64,000 nt of DNA from CBDCGV01 sp965216955 (GCA_965216955.1 CBDCGV010000018.1:372001-436000), one strand, 5' to 3'; positions 23,996 through 33,436 are shown, numbered from the stretch's first letter. The notes: generated by a model not told the origin, from the letters alone. Made by a program: numbers and translations.

Positions 23996-24829
23996 CTAAT
24001 TATTTAATAGATAAGGCCTTCTAACTAAAGGAATTATATTTCTTTCCATCCCTAAACTAAACATTGTCTCAATAGCTTTTCGACCATTGCTCCCTAAATC
24101 GAGGGAATACTCATTCACGTATAAATCAATATGCTTGTACATTACCTCCTGATCCATTTCCTGAGCATGAGCTTTAATAAAATCGAGTGGTTCAAGAGGA
24201 TTTCTATTCGCGTACAAGATGCTTTGCTTTATTAAAGATTCTACATGCATTGCCACTTTATGGTCTATTGTTCTTTTGAGAGCAATACCCCCAAGAGGTA
24301 TGGGCAGCTTCGTAGATGTCTCCCACTTTTCGCCTAAATCAATAATTTTGGTTAACCCTTTGTCTTGATATGTAAACCTATTTTCATGAATGATGACTCC
24401 TGCATCAACACCTCCATTCAAAACTCCTGTTTCGATATCTGAAAACAGTACTTCTTTTTTATTAGCAACCTTAGGGTAAAAAATGCTAAACAAAAAATTA
24501 GCAGTAGTCATTTTACCCGGTATGGCCACCGTTCCGACGTTTATTTGATCAGTACTAAGTTTCTTTTTAGCAATAAGCAAAGGTCCACAATTATTTCCAA
24601 GAGCGCTTCCAGTATTTAACAGCATATATTCATTTGCTACGTAGGTATAAGCATGATAACTAAGTTTTGTTATATCAAGCACTCCTTTGATGGCCAATTT
24701 GTTTAGCTCCTCAACATCTGCCATAACCAACTTAAAAGACAAGCCATTGGTCTCTATTTTTTGATGAATCAATGCATCAAAAATATATGTATCGTTGGGA
24801 CAAGGTGAAAAGCCTATTGTCAATTCCAT
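23996..24829 (-). CDS. mqnD: 1,4-dihydroxy-6-naphthoate synthase (futalosine menaquinone pathway)
   Basis: This 277-aa protein of the periplasmic-binding-protein-like MqnA/MqnD fold opens with IGFSPCPNDTYIFDALIH, which is diagnostic for MqnD. DITKLSYHAYTYV and GCGPLLIAKK-like (here NCGPLLIAKKKLS) follow. It converts cyclic dehypoxanthinyl futalosine to 1,4-dihydroxy-6-naphthoate. The second pathway gene, mqnB, lies 1.5 kb away on the same strand with a plus-strand glycosyltransferase between, so this is not a tight operon. MqnA, MqnC and MqnE are not in the window. Confidence 0.92.
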   Translation of the reverse strand: MELTIGFSPCPNDTYIFDALIHQKIETNGLSFKLVMADVEELNKLAIKGVLDITKLSYHAYTYVANEYMLLNTGSALGNNCGPLLIAKKKLSTDQINVGTVAIPGKMTTANFLFSIFYPKVANKKEVLFSDIETGVLNGGVDAGVIIHENRFTYQDKGLTKIIDLGEKWETSTKLPIPLGGIALKRTIDHKVAMHVESLIKQSILYANRNPLEPLDFIKAHAQEMDQEVMYKHIDLYVNEYSLDLGSNGRKAIETMFSLGMERNIIPLVRRPYLLNN

Positions 24830-24892
24830 GTAACAATTTATGGATTAATATTAAAATGTAGTAAGGTTAAAAGAAGTTATTAATTTAGATTT

Positions 24893-26317
24893 ATGTTAAG
24901 CCAACAATCTAAAGTCGAACAATTATTAATTCCCTTGAGTTTTACGTTCTTCTTAATACTTAACATTATAAGTTGGAAGTTTCCTTTTTTCTGGGATACA
25001 TTATTAACTTCTACCAACACTCAATGGTTCTTTAGCAACGGCTATGGTAACTTCATCCCTCCCAATGAATATGATGCTGGGCATCCACCATTGTTTTATA
25101 TTTATTTATCACTTTGGTGGAAACTATTAGGAAAATCATTATTAGTTAGTCACTTTGCTATGCTCCCCTTTTTGTGGCTGATGGTTTATCAATTCATAAA
25201 AATTGCAACCTATTTTTTAAATCATTATAACTACATAATGATTGCTACACTCTTTTTCTGTTTGGAGCCTACCATCCTTTCCCAGAGCACTTTAGTTAGT
25301 TATGACATTGTTCTACTAGCATTTTATTTATCTGCACTTAGAGGTATCCTCTTCAATAAAAGAACGCTTTTGGCTATATCATTGATTGTTTTATCGTTAA
25401 CGAGCATAAGAGGCACTATTTCAATTTTTGCGCTATTAACAACTGAATTATTCCTCTCAAAAGTCGGTGTCAAGACTTTTAGTAAAAAATACTTAATAGC
25501 TTATCTACCTTCCATTTTACTAACTATTCTTTGGCATTTATATCATTATGTTCAAGTTGATTGGATGTTATTTTCTCCCTCTTCAAAATGGGAAGATCAG
25601 AGAGTAATAGTAGGTATAGAATTATTACTAAAGAACATTCTTATTATTGGGAGAAATTTGTTTGATTACGGCCGAATTGGACTATGGCTAGTTCTAATAG
25701 CTATGATGTCATTTTCTTTTTTGAAGAAAGTTCCCTTACAAAAAAATGAAAAAGCCTTATTGATTTGCTTTCTCTGTCCAATTATTATTTTTGCATTGGC
25801 CTTTATACCTTTTTCTAATCCGATTGGACATCGTTATTTCCTAATTGTTTATGCCCTATTGATTATTTGTTGTGTACATTTTATTGCTTTAAAAGCAATG
25901 AAATTCTTGCAAATACTTCTAGTCATTATCGGTATACTTCTATTCTCTGGCAACTTTTGGGTCTATAATAAAATTTCAAATGGATGGGACTCAACAATGG
26001 CACATATCCCCTATTTTTCAGTCCAAAAAAAAATGGAAGCTTTTATTAATGAAAACAACATTCCTAAAAAAGAAATTGCATCAAAATTTCCATTGAATGT
26101 TAGTCGACAGCAAACACACCTTATAGATGATTTTTCAAAACCCCAATTTTTAGAAGAAGGTAAAATAAATACACAATCATATGTATTGTACTCTAATATT
26201 AGTAATGACTTTTCAGAAAGTGAAAAGGAGATATTAAAAGATTGGGAAGTTCTACAACATATTAAAAGAGGAAGTGTTTTTATGACGATTTATTCAAATC
26301 CTTCAATACCTGAATAA
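24893..26317 (+). CDS. GT-C fold membrane glycosyltransferase (PMT/ArnT-like)
   Basis: This 474-aa polytopic protein has about ten to twelve hydrophobic helices. It carries the first-loop acidic motif (FPFFWDTLL) and the conserved DAGHPPLFYIYLSLWWKLLG block typical of glycosyltransferase family 39/83-type GT-C enzymes. These transfer sugars from lipid-phosphate donors to acceptors on the outer face of the inner membrane. The C-terminal ~70 residues form a soluble periplasmic domain. The acceptor is unknown. Its 3' end overlaps the 3' end of mqnB by 38 bases on the opposite strand. Confidence 0.8.
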   Translation: MLSQQSKVEQLLIPLSFTFFLILNIISWKFPFFWDTLLTSTNTQWFFSNGYGNFIPPNEYDAGHPPLFYIYLSLWWKLLGKSLLVSHFAMLPFLWLMVYQFIKIATYFLNHYNYIMIATLFFCLEPTILSQSTLVSYDIVLLAFYLSALRGILFNKRTLLAISLIVLSLTSIRGTISIFALLTTELFLSKVGVKTFSKKYLIAYLPSILLTILWHLYHYVQVDWMLFSPSSKWEDQRVIVGIELLLKNILIIGRNLFDYGRIGLWLVLIAMMSFSFLKKVPLQKNEKALLICFLCPIIIFALAFIPFSNPIGHRYFLIVYALLIICCVHFIALKAMKFLQILLVIIGILLFSGNFWVYNKISNGWDSTMAHIPYFSVQKKMEAFINENNIPKKEIASKFPLNVSRQQTHLIDDFSKPQFLEEGKINTQSYVLYSNISNDFSESEKEILKDWEVLQHIKRGSVFMTIYSNPSIPE

Positions 26318-26954
26318 CATATTTGTTAGAATTTTCAATAGCTTTTTCTAATTCCCAATTCTCTTTATTTCTTTTTTCTACATAGTTGGAGACCCCTCTT
26401 ATTTCAAAAAAAGGAACATCATGTTGAAGACAAGCATAAAAAAAAGCAATTCCTTCCATACTTTCTACTAACGGATCATATTTGTTAGATAGCCATCTTA
26501 TTTCATCTTCTACGCTACTTACATTGTTAACAGAAATTCCTTTCACCTTAAGCAGATCTTCATCAATATTGAGATTGAAACTAGGTTTATTAAAAACAAT
26601 GGGATTATTGGCATCCATTAAGTTAAGCTCTTCTAAATCGAGAAAGCCATTATTATTCTTTGCTCCCAGATCTCCATATGTTTCACTATCTATGGAAATA
26701 ACAGCACCTAATTCGATCGTTTTATCAAAAGCACCACAAATACCAATATTAATCGCCAAATCGTATCTTTTTTTGCTTAAATGCGCTGATAATTTATATG
26801 CTGTAACCATCATTCCAATGCCTGTTACAAGTACATCTACCTTTAAGGTTTCTTTTTCTATGGAGATAAAATACGCCCTATCCAAAGATGTACTACAGTA
26901 ATCAAGTAAAGGTGCAACTTCCTTTTCTGTTGCGGCCACAATAAGTATTTGCAT
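26280..26954 (-). CDS. mqnB: Futalosine hydrolase
   Basis: This 224-aa nucleoside phosphorylase-fold protein releases hypoxanthine from futalosine to give dehypoxanthine futalosine. Signature stretches are ILIVAATEKEVAPLL, VLVTGIGMMVTAYKL, INIGICGAF and the active-site region VESMEGIAFFYACL, followed by IRGVSNYVEKRNKENW. The last block separates futalosine hydrolases from MTA/SAH nucleosidases. With mqnD nearby it shows that this organism makes menaquinone by the futalosine route. Confidence 0.92.
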   Translation of the reverse strand: MQILIVAATEKEVAPLLDYCSTSLDRAYFISIEKETLKVDVLVTGIGMMVTAYKLSAHLSKKRYDLAINIGICGAFDKTIELGAVISIDSETYGDLGAKNNNGFLDLEELNLMDANNPIVFNKPSFNLNIDEDLLKVKGISVNNVSSVEDEIRWLSNKYDPLVESMEGIAFFYACLQHDVPFFEIRGVSNYVEKRNKENWELEKAIENSNKYVIQVLKDLNKSS

Positions 26955-27011
26955 GATACAAATTTAAAAAGATGTATTGCTTCTTATAAATTTCTTACGT
27001 TGAATTTTATT

Positions 27012-27019
27012 TATCTTTG
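27012..27019 (+). promoter_or_regulatory. Bacteroidota -7 element (TATCTTTG) upstream of PTPS/QueD gene
   Basis: This matches TAnnTTTG exactly and lies 15 bases upstream of the ATG at 27034, giving a very short leader. No -33 element is obvious. Confidence 0.5.
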
Positions 27020-27033
27020 CAAAAATTTTCAAG

Positions 27034-27447
27034 ATGGTTTACATCACAAGAAAAGAACATTTTAATGCCGCCCATAAACTTTACAATAAGCATTGGAGTA
27101 AAGAGAAGAATGAATTAGTATTTGGAAAATGTGCCAATGAAAATTGGCATGGACATAATTATGAGCTTTTTGTAACCCTTAAAGGAGAGCCTAATCCTGA
27201 AACGGGATTTATTATGAATGTAAAAGACCTAAGTAAAATTATTAAGGAAGTTATTTTAGACAAACTAGATCATTCCAATTTAAACTTAGATGTAGATTTT
27301 ATTCCTAAGGATATGCAACCTTCAACAGAAAATTTAGCAAAACTTATTTATCAACAATTAGAACCCTATGTTTCTCCTCATTGTCAATTGCATTGTATCA
27401 AGTTATACGAAACAGAAAACATTTATGCTGAATATTACGGTGCATAA
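27034..27447 (+). CDS. 6-pyruvoyl-tetrahydropterin synthase / QueD family protein
   Basis: This 137-aa T-fold enzyme has the zinc ligands and catalytic residues visible: HFNAAHKL (first His), NWHGHNYEL (two His), LDHSNLN and the closing YETENIYAEYYG. Family members convert dihydroneopterin triphosphate to 6-pyruvoyl- or 6-carboxy-tetrahydropterin, for pterins or for queuosine. The cysteine spacing, C-ANENW-HGH (five residues between), resembles true PTPS rather than the CxxxHGH of classical QueD, so assignment to queuosine synthesis is not certain. It is a single gene with its own promoter. Confidence 0.85.
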   Translation: MVYITRKEHFNAAHKLYNKHWSKEKNELVFGKCANENWHGHNYELFVTLKGEPNPETGFIMNVKDLSKIIKEVILDKLDHSNLNLDVDFIPKDMQPSTENLAKLIYQQLEPYVSPHCQLHCIKLYETENIYAEYYGA

Positions 27448-27463
27448 AAAATTCTAGAAGATT

Positions 27464-28777
27464 CTATTTATTTAATGCTTGTTTATATACCCTCAATGCT
27501 CTTTCACGTGCCCACTTATGATCTACAATTGGTTGAGGATAAGTTAGTTCATTGTATTCAGGCACCCACTTTTCAATATATTTTAACTTAGAATCAAACT
27601 TTTGTGTTTGCAGACTAGGATTGAAGATTCTAAAATAAGGCGCTGCATCACATCCTGAACCAGCTGCCCATTGCCAGCCACCATTGTTAGAAGACAGTTC
27701 AAAATCCAATAATTTTTGAGCAAAATAAGCCTCCCCCCATCTCCAATCTATTAAGAGATGTTTGGTTAAGAAACTCGCTACGATCATGCGAACTCTATTG
27801 TGCATATACCCCGTTGCATTTAACTCTCTCATTCCAGCATCAACAATTGGATAACCGGTCTGCCCTTGGCACCATAACTCGAAATGGGTTTCATTGTTAT
27901 CCCATTTTATCAAATCGTATTTTGGTTTAAATGCTTTTTTCACAACATATGGAAAATGATAAAGAATCATCATATAAAAATCTCTCCATATGAGTTCATT
28001 CAAATACGTTTGATTAAGCTCTATTGCTTTTTTAGCAAGTCCTCTAATGCTAATTGTACCAAATCGCAAATGCAATCCTAATCTCGAAGTACCTTTTAAA
28101 GCTGGATAATCTCTAGTATTATGATAGTCACATAAAACAGAAATTGATACATTTTTAGTGGGATATTCTATGTCATTATTCTGAAATCCCATATCTTTTA
28201 ATGATGGTATTTCAACTTCTTTCTTTAAATTAAAGAGGGAAGAAAAATACCTTTCAGTAGGGTATTCTTTTAAATAAAAATCATTAAGCTGTTCTTTCCA
28301 TTTTTTGCTATATGGAGTAAAAACGGTATAAGGCCTACCATCCTTCTTTAAAATTTCATTCTTTTCAAAAATTACTTGATCCTTGAAGGTTTTAAGTGCA
28401 ATTCCTTGTGTATTTAATAACTCTTCAATTTTAGAATCTCTTTCTATGGCTTGAGGTTCATAATCGTGATTGGTATATACTTTTTTGATGTTAAACTCAC
28501 CTATCAACCTTTTCCAGATCTCGATAGGTTTTCCATAGAAAACCAACAGAGAACCGCCTTTCTGCCGTAGCTCCTCTGAAAGTCTGGAAATCTCATTGTG
28601 AATATAAACCACACGTTTGTCTAGAATTGATTGATTCGAGTTTTTCAATTGGTCTAGAATATTCTTATCAAAAATAAAAACTGGAATTACTTCAGTGTTT
28701 TCTTTTAAGGCGTAGTAAAATGCAGCATTATCATTTAATCTAAGATCTCGTCTAAACCAGAAAAAAGTATGTTTCAT
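27464..28777 (-). CDS. phrB: Deoxyribodipyrimidine photolyase (CPD photolyase class I type)
   Basis: This 437-aa flavoprotein repairs UV-induced pyrimidine dimers with blue light. The N-terminal Rossmann-like antenna domain starts FFWFRRDLRLNDNAAFYYAL. The FAD domain has GTSRLGLHLRFGTISIR, LIWRDFYMMIL, PIVDAGMRELNATGYMHNR and the substrate/FAD motif WQWAAGSGCDAAPYFRIFNP. All tryptophans of the electron-transfer region appear to be in place. The start ATG overlaps the stop of the upstream aminotransferase by 4 bases (ATGA), so translation is coupled. Confidence 0.95.
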   Translation of the reverse strand: MKHTFFWFRRDLRLNDNAAFYYALKENTEVIPVFIFDKNILDQLKNSNQSILDKRVVYIHNEISRLSEELRQKGGSLLVFYGKPIEIWKRLIGEFNIKKVYTNHDYEPQAIERDSKIEELLNTQGIALKTFKDQVIFEKNEILKKDGRPYTVFTPYSKKWKEQLNDFYLKEYPTERYFSSLFNLKKEVEIPSLKDMGFQNNDIEYPTKNVSISVLCDYHNTRDYPALKGTSRLGLHLRFGTISIRGLAKKAIELNQTYLNELIWRDFYMMILYHFPYVVKKAFKPKYDLIKWDNNETHFELWCQGQTGYPIVDAGMRELNATGYMHNRVRMIVASFLTKHLLIDWRWGEAYFAQKLLDFELSSNNGGWQWAAGSGCDAAPYFRIFNPSLQTQKFDSKLKYIEKWVPEYNELTYPQPIVDHKWARERALRVYKQALNK

Positions 28778-29568
28778 AAATGGTTTAAACTATTCAACAA
28801 AAGAAGTATCTGCTTTGTTTTAGTATTTGTATATTTTTCCCCTTCAAAACTTTCGACCCACCTTATCCCTTTAACCACATTGGTTAGAAAAATCTCATCT
28901 GCCTTTTTTAAATCGACAGGTTTAATTGATTGCTCAATGACCTCAAAATTATTAATTATCTGTTTTCGCATTATTCCCTCAATGCAACCATCTGTAATAG
29001 GAACCGTGAAAACTTGATCTCCTTTTATCCAAAAAACATTATAAATAGAAGCGTCTGCTATACATCCCTTTGTATTCAAGATTAATACTTCATCGAAGGA
29101 TTCTTCCATATTTTGCTTTGCTAAAATATAAGGCAATCGATTATTTGATTTTATTGAAGTAAGGATATTGGGTGTAATTCTTATCGTCTTATCAAACGAA
29201 AGCTTCAATCCTTTTTCATTTAAAAAATAATTGCCTGCAATCGCATCCTTTTTAGTTTCAACAATTCGAAATAATTGATCATCTCCATGAAAAATATTTA
29301 TTCTTACGATGGCATTCATCAAATTATTTTGTTCCAAAAGCGAAGCGACCTCATCAAGTAATTGTGCCTCATCTATTGTGCCATAAGCCATTAGGTTTAA
29401 TCGTTGTGCTCCATTTATTAATCTTTGGAAATGATCTTCCCAAAACAAAATCTCCTTATCTATCGCTTTAATGGTTTCAAAAAGACCATAGCCATACTTT
29501 AGTCCCTGATTATTTGGAGATAATTCAAATTTAGAATCTCTTAATATGCCATTACAATAAAATTTCAT
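28774..29568 (-). CDS. Class IV aminotransferase, probably aminodeoxychorismate lyase (PabC-like)
   Basis: This 264-aa PLP enzyme of fold type IV carries LKYGYGLFETIKA near residue 25, the catalytic lysine region NRLPYILAKQNMEE, and DEVLILNTKGCIADASIYNVFW. Members are ADC lyase (folate), branched-chain or D-amino-acid aminotransferases. The short length (264 aa) and LFETIKA favour ADC lyase, giving 4-aminobenzoate, but this is not decisive. It lies directly between a UbiA-like gene (0-base gap) and photolyase (4-base overlap). Photolyases of some types use folate antennae, so the link is possible but speculative. Confidence 0.75.
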   Translation of the reverse strand: MKFYCNGILRDSKFELSPNNQGLKYGYGLFETIKAIDKEILFWEDHFQRLINGAQRLNLMAYGTIDEAQLLDEVASLLEQNNLMNAIVRINIFHGDDQLFRIVETKKDAIAGNYFLNEKGLKLSFDKTIRITPNILTSIKSNNRLPYILAKQNMEESFDEVLILNTKGCIADASIYNVFWIKGDQVFTVPITDGCIEGIMRKQIINNFEVIEQSIKPVDLKKADEIFLTNVVKGIRWVESFEGEKYTNTKTKQILLLLNSLNHL

Positions 29569-30441
29569 CTATCTCAATAAAGCTAATAATAAGAAAATAA
29601 GTATCATGCTGCCATCATAAATGAGCATTACATGCCACTTTTTAATATTTTCTTCCATATTATATGTACAAGCCATAAGGAAAATAATTATTGAGCAAAC
29701 TGCTAAAAAATTATACCATGCTATTTCTTTCAATAAGAATGACAAGCCAACTATATAGAATACTCCTAAACTCAAAACGATCCTTTTCGTCTTTTCAAAA
29801 CCAATCTTTGAAGGAATTGTTTTCACTGAAGTTAAGACATCTACTTTTACATCTTTCATATCAAATGGTAATGTTATAAAGACAATAAAAATAAATTGCA
29901 AATATGCCCATTTCATCAAATCAAAATTCCATTCACCGTAAACATCTAAGAAAGGAAAAACAGCTCCCAAATAAGTCCAAACTAAAGCAATAAGAAAAAT
30001 TTTGACGTATGGATAATCTCGTAACTTTTTCCTTTCTTTTGAGAAAGGTAATGGAATTGAGTATGCAACTGAAATTACTCCTAACAAAATACTTATTACT
30101 TGCATTTCTCTTCCTAAAAAGAAAAAGGAAACAATCGTCAAAATAAAAGATACAACAATAGAGAATTTTGTTTTTAACTGCTTATCTCTGATCCAATAAT
30201 AGATATTATCTTTTATCTCGTTATGATCTATTTCCCTCTTAAAAAAATTCCATCTGCTTAATTGATAAACAAAAAGCGTAGAACTAAAAATGTAAGGAAT
30301 CAACCAAATATTGTTGAGCCTCCATTCAAATAAAAGATAGGGTGTCAAAAAGAAACATACTGCTGCAATAGCAATATATAGATTTGTAAATATCAACCAT
30401 TTGAAAAATGGTTCAATTGCTGTGATACATCTTTCAAGCAA
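29569..30441 (-). CDS. UbiA-like polyprenyltransferase-fold membrane protein
   Basis: This 290-aa protein has about eight to nine membrane helices. It contains an aspartate-rich loop FDMKDVKVDVLTSVKTIPSKIG, close to the DxxDxxxD second motif of UbiA-type prenyltransferases. The first motif is degenerate (the equivalent place reads SRWNFFKREIDHNEI). Such proteins are widespread in Bacteroidota next to M42 peptidase genes. The aromatic substrate is unknown, and loss of the first motif may mean it is not an active transferase. It is the middle member of a minus-strand run with 11-base and 0-base gaps. Confidence 0.6.
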   Translation of the reverse strand: MLERCITAIEPFFKWLIFTNLYIAIAAVCFFLTPYLLFEWRLNNIWLIPYIFSSTLFVYQLSRWNFFKREIDHNEIKDNIYYWIRDKQLKTKFSIVVSFILTIVSFFFLGREMQVISILLGVISVAYSIPLPFSKERKKLRDYPYVKIFLIALVWTYLGAVFPFLDVYGEWNFDLMKWAYLQFIFIVFITLPFDMKDVKVDVLTSVKTIPSKIGFEKTKRIVLSLGVFYIVGLSFLLKEIAWYNFLAVCSIIIFLMACTYNMEENIKKWHVMLIYDGSMILIFLLLALLR

Positions 30442-30452
30442 TTTTTAACACT

Positions 30453-31541
30453 TTATGTAAGATATTTAAGTTTCATAGAGGGTTTTATCTTCCTTAAAGA
30501 CTCATAAATTAGCTTAATAACATTCTCTACATCATCAACTGCACATGTTTCCACTGTAGTATGCATATACTTTAATGGCAAAGATATTAGCGTGGAAGCT
30601 ACTCCTCCATTTGCATAAGCAAAAGCATCTGTATCTGTTCCCGTTACTCTAGATGCTGCATCACGTTGAAAAGGTATTTTCTTTTGCTCGGCAGTTTGTA
30701 TAATAAGTTCTCTTAAAATATTGTGAACAGCAGGTGCATACGTAATTACAGGCCCTTCCCCACATTTAAATTCTCCATGTTCTTTTTTATTAATCCCGGG
30801 TGTTGTCGTATCGTGGCAAACATCTGTAACTATGGCAATATCAGGTTTTATAGTTTCAACAATCATCTGTGCGCCACGCAAACCAACCTCTTCCTGCACC
30901 GCATTAACAATATACAAACCAAAAGGTAATTTCACTTTGCTTTCGTGTAACAAACGAGCTACTTCAGCAATCATAAAGCCGCCCACTCTATTATCCAAAG
31001 CACGGCCTACATAATACTTACCATTCATCTTCATCAACTCATCAGGATAAGTAATTACGCTACCCACATGGATTCCTAAGTCTAAAACTTCTTGCTTACT
31101 ATTGCATCCAACATCTACGGTTATGGTTTTAACTGTTGGAGCAGGATCTTTAGGTTCTCTTCTTAGATGAATAGCCGGCCAACCGAATACGCCTTTAACA
31201 ATGCCTTTTTTTGTATGAATATTGACTCTCTTAGATGGTGCAATCATATGATCTGAACCTCCATTCCTTATAACGGAAATATATCCGTCATCTGAAATAT
31301 AACTTACATACCAAGAAATTTCATCAGCATGTGCTTCAATTACAACTTTAAATTTAGCCTTTGGATTAATAATTCCAACTACAGTACCATAGGTATCAAC
31401 TATATGGTCATCAATATAAGGCTTAACATAATTGAGCCATAATTTTTGCCCTTCAGATTCATAACCTGTTGGAGAAGCATTATTAATATATTTCTCTAAA
31501 AATGCTTCTGATTTTCTCGTAATCAATTTCTTTTTTGCCAT
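30453..31541 (-). CDS. M42 family metallopeptidase (glutamyl aminopeptidase-like)
   Basis: This 362-aa dodecameric-type aminopeptidase carries metal ligands in EAHADEISW, GRALDNRVGG and VQEEVGLRGAQ (catalytic Glu pair), plus VTDVCHDTTTPG and the final His in MHTTVETC. The AP-domain insertion (KGIVKGVFGWPAIHL) is present. These cytosolic enzymes trim N-terminal residues from peptides. The start is ATG and the family's usual length (~350 aa) is matched. It sits 14 bases downstream of the carboxyltransferase gene and 11 bases upstream of the UbiA-like gene. Confidence 0.92.
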   Translation of the reverse strand: MAKKKLITRKSEAFLEKYINNASPTGYESEGQKLWLNYVKPYIDDHIVDTYGTVVGIINPKAKFKVVIEAHADEISWYVSYISDDGYISVIRNGGSDHMIAPSKRVNIHTKKGIVKGVFGWPAIHLRREPKDPAPTVKTITVDVGCNSKQEVLDLGIHVGSVITYPDELMKMNGKYYVGRALDNRVGGFMIAEVARLLHESKVKLPFGLYIVNAVQEEVGLRGAQMIVETIKPDIAIVTDVCHDTTTPGINKKEHGEFKCGEGPVITYAPAVHNILRELIIQTAEQKKIPFQRDAASRVTGTDTDAFAYANGGVASTLISLPLKYMHTTVETCAVDDVENVIKLIYESLRKIKPSMKLKYLT

Positions 31542-31555
31542 TGATTTATTTTAAA

Positions 31556-33109
31556 TTATAATGGAATATTTCCATGTTTCTTTTTAGGTAATTCCTCCAC
31601 CTTATTTTCTAGCATTTTATAAGCTTTTATAAGCTTAATTCTAGTTTGTTCTGGTAAAATTACCTCATCTATAAAACCTCTTGCAGCCGCACGATACGGA
31701 TTAGCAAATTTTTCGGTGTATTCTTCCACTTTTTCATTTAATTTAGCTTCGGGATCAGCAGCTTTTTTAATCTCTCCCTTAAATATGATTTCAGCAGCAC
31801 CTTTAGGTCCCATAACCGCAATTTCTGCCGTAGGCCAAGCGAAATTCATATCCGCGCCAATATGTTTCGAATTCATAACGTCATAAGCTCCCCCATACGC
31901 TTTTCTGGTAATAACCGTTATTTTGGGTACTGTAGCTTCACTCAAAGCATATAACAATTTGGCGCCATTCGTTATTATTCCTTGCCACTCTTGATCTGTA
32001 CCCGGCATAAATCCCGGAACATCCTCTAAAACTAAAATAGGGATATTAAAGGCATCACAAAATCGAGTAAATCTCGCTCCTTTTCTGGAAGAATTAATAT
32101 CCAAAACTCCGGCTAAAAAAGCAGGTTGATTGGCCACAATACCAATAGACCTCCCGGCTAATCGCGCAAAACCAACCACTATATTTTCAGCAAAATCTTT
32201 ATGAATTTCAAAAAAGCTATGTTCATCAACCAAATCAAAAATGACATCCCTCATGTCATATGGCAGATTTGGATTATCTGGGATAATTTCATTTAAGCTT
32301 TCTCTTCTTTCATTGAAACTTGTCTTATATGGTAAAATAGGAGCTGGTTCCTCACAATTCTGAGGGATATAACTCAACAACTTTCTAAGTTTATTCAAAC
32401 AATCAACCTCATTAACTGCAGTTAAATGCGTTACTCCAGATTTTGAGGCATGTGTCATCGCACCACCAAGTTCTTCATGTGTAACCTCTTCATGTGTAAC
32501 TGTTTTAACCACATTAGGCCCCGTTACAAACATAAAAGAGGTATGTTCTACCATCATTGTGAAATCGGTAATTGCAGGAGAATAGACAGCCCCTCCAGCA
32601 CAAGGCCCCATAACTGCAGAAATTTGGGGTATCACACCAGAAGCTTTTACATTTCTATGAAAAATATCTGCATAGCCACCTAATGACACAACTCCTTCTT
32701 GGATTCTTGCTCCTCCCGAATCATTCAAACCAATTAAAGGGGCTCCTGTTTTCATGGCCATATCCATGATCTTACATATTTTTTCAGCATGCGTCTCCGA
32801 TAAAGACCCTCCAAAAACGGTAAAATCTTGCGAAAAAATATATACCAAACGCCCCTCTATATTTCCATAACCAGTTACGACGCCATCTCCTAAAAATTTT
32901 TGCTCATCCAAACCAAAGTCAACACATCGATGCGTAACCAAAGCCCCTATCTCTTCAAAAGAGCCATCATCTAATAAAATCTCTATTCTCTCCCTAGCGG
33001 TAAGCTTTCCTTTTTTATGCTGAGCAGCTATTCTCTTTTCGCCACCACCTAATAAAGCTTCTGCTTTTAATTGCTCTAATTTTAAGATTTTATCTTCTTT
33101 TTTTGACAC
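31556..33109 (-). CDS. Acyl-CoA carboxylase carboxyltransferase (beta) subunit, propionyl-CoA type
   Basis: This 517-aa two-domain crotonase-fold protein transfers the carboxyl group from carboxybiotin to an acyl-CoA, usually propionyl-CoA. The N-terminal domain has YIFSQDFTVFGGSLSE and LNDSGGARIQEGVVSLGGY. The C-terminal domain has VEDVPGFMPGTDQEW and KAYGGAYDVMNSK. No biotin carboxylase or biotin carrier gene is in the window. The start is GTG, directly abutting the palindrome CCAAATATTTGG at 33111-33122, which may be part of its control region. It leads the five-gene minus-strand run ending at photolyase. Confidence 0.92.
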   Translation of the reverse strand: MSKKEDKILKLEQLKAEALLGGGEKRIAAQHKKGKLTARERIEILLDDGSFEEIGALVTHRCVDFGLDEQKFLGDGVVTGYGNIEGRLVYIFSQDFTVFGGSLSETHAEKICKIMDMAMKTGAPLIGLNDSGGARIQEGVVSLGGYADIFHRNVKASGVIPQISAVMGPCAGGAVYSPAITDFTMMVEHTSFMFVTGPNVVKTVTHEEVTHEELGGAMTHASKSGVTHLTAVNEVDCLNKLRKLLSYIPQNCEEPAPILPYKTSFNERRESLNEIIPDNPNLPYDMRDVIFDLVDEHSFFEIHKDFAENIVVGFARLAGRSIGIVANQPAFLAGVLDINSSRKGARFTRFCDAFNIPILVLEDVPGFMPGTDQEWQGIITNGAKLLYALSEATVPKITVITRKAYGGAYDVMNSKHIGADMNFAWPTAEIAVMGPKGAAEIIFKGEIKKAADPEAKLNEKVEEYTEKFANPYRAAARGFIDEVILPEQTRIKLIKAYKMLENKVEELPKKKHGNIPL

Positions 33110-33436
33110 ACCAAATATTTGGCTGTAAATTTAGAAAAATATAGCTTTCTTAAGACAAAGAAATAATAGGGTCTGTTTTTACGTACATTAAAACCGCAGA
33201 TAAACTAAAAGCTATTTTTAAACAATTGACAGAATATTTTCTCCGTATTTATCCCAACAATCAACTGCCTCTGCAACAGCAGATATTAATTATAATAAGT
33301 TATAATCTTCGAATAAAACAATGGATCTTATTAACCAATGTACAATGTTGATTATTTAAGTTATGAAAAAGGCAAATATATGAGGTAATGCGTTAAATTC
33401 GCATATTAGTTAATTTGTAGAAGACGAAACTTACTT
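33110..33436. other. Intergenic control region between carboxyltransferase and DUF1573 genes
   Basis: This 327-base space between divergent genes contains the perfect 12-bp palindrome CCAAATATTTGG (33111-33122) touching the carboxyltransferase start, and a small inverted repeat ATGCG-N7-CGCAT before the lipoprotein gene. No gene or RNA was recognised. Confidence 0.45.

Noticed and set aside
26482..26901. 139-codon plus-strand frame opposite mqnB
   Set aside because: mqnB has complete family motifs on the other strand; the opposite frame has none.
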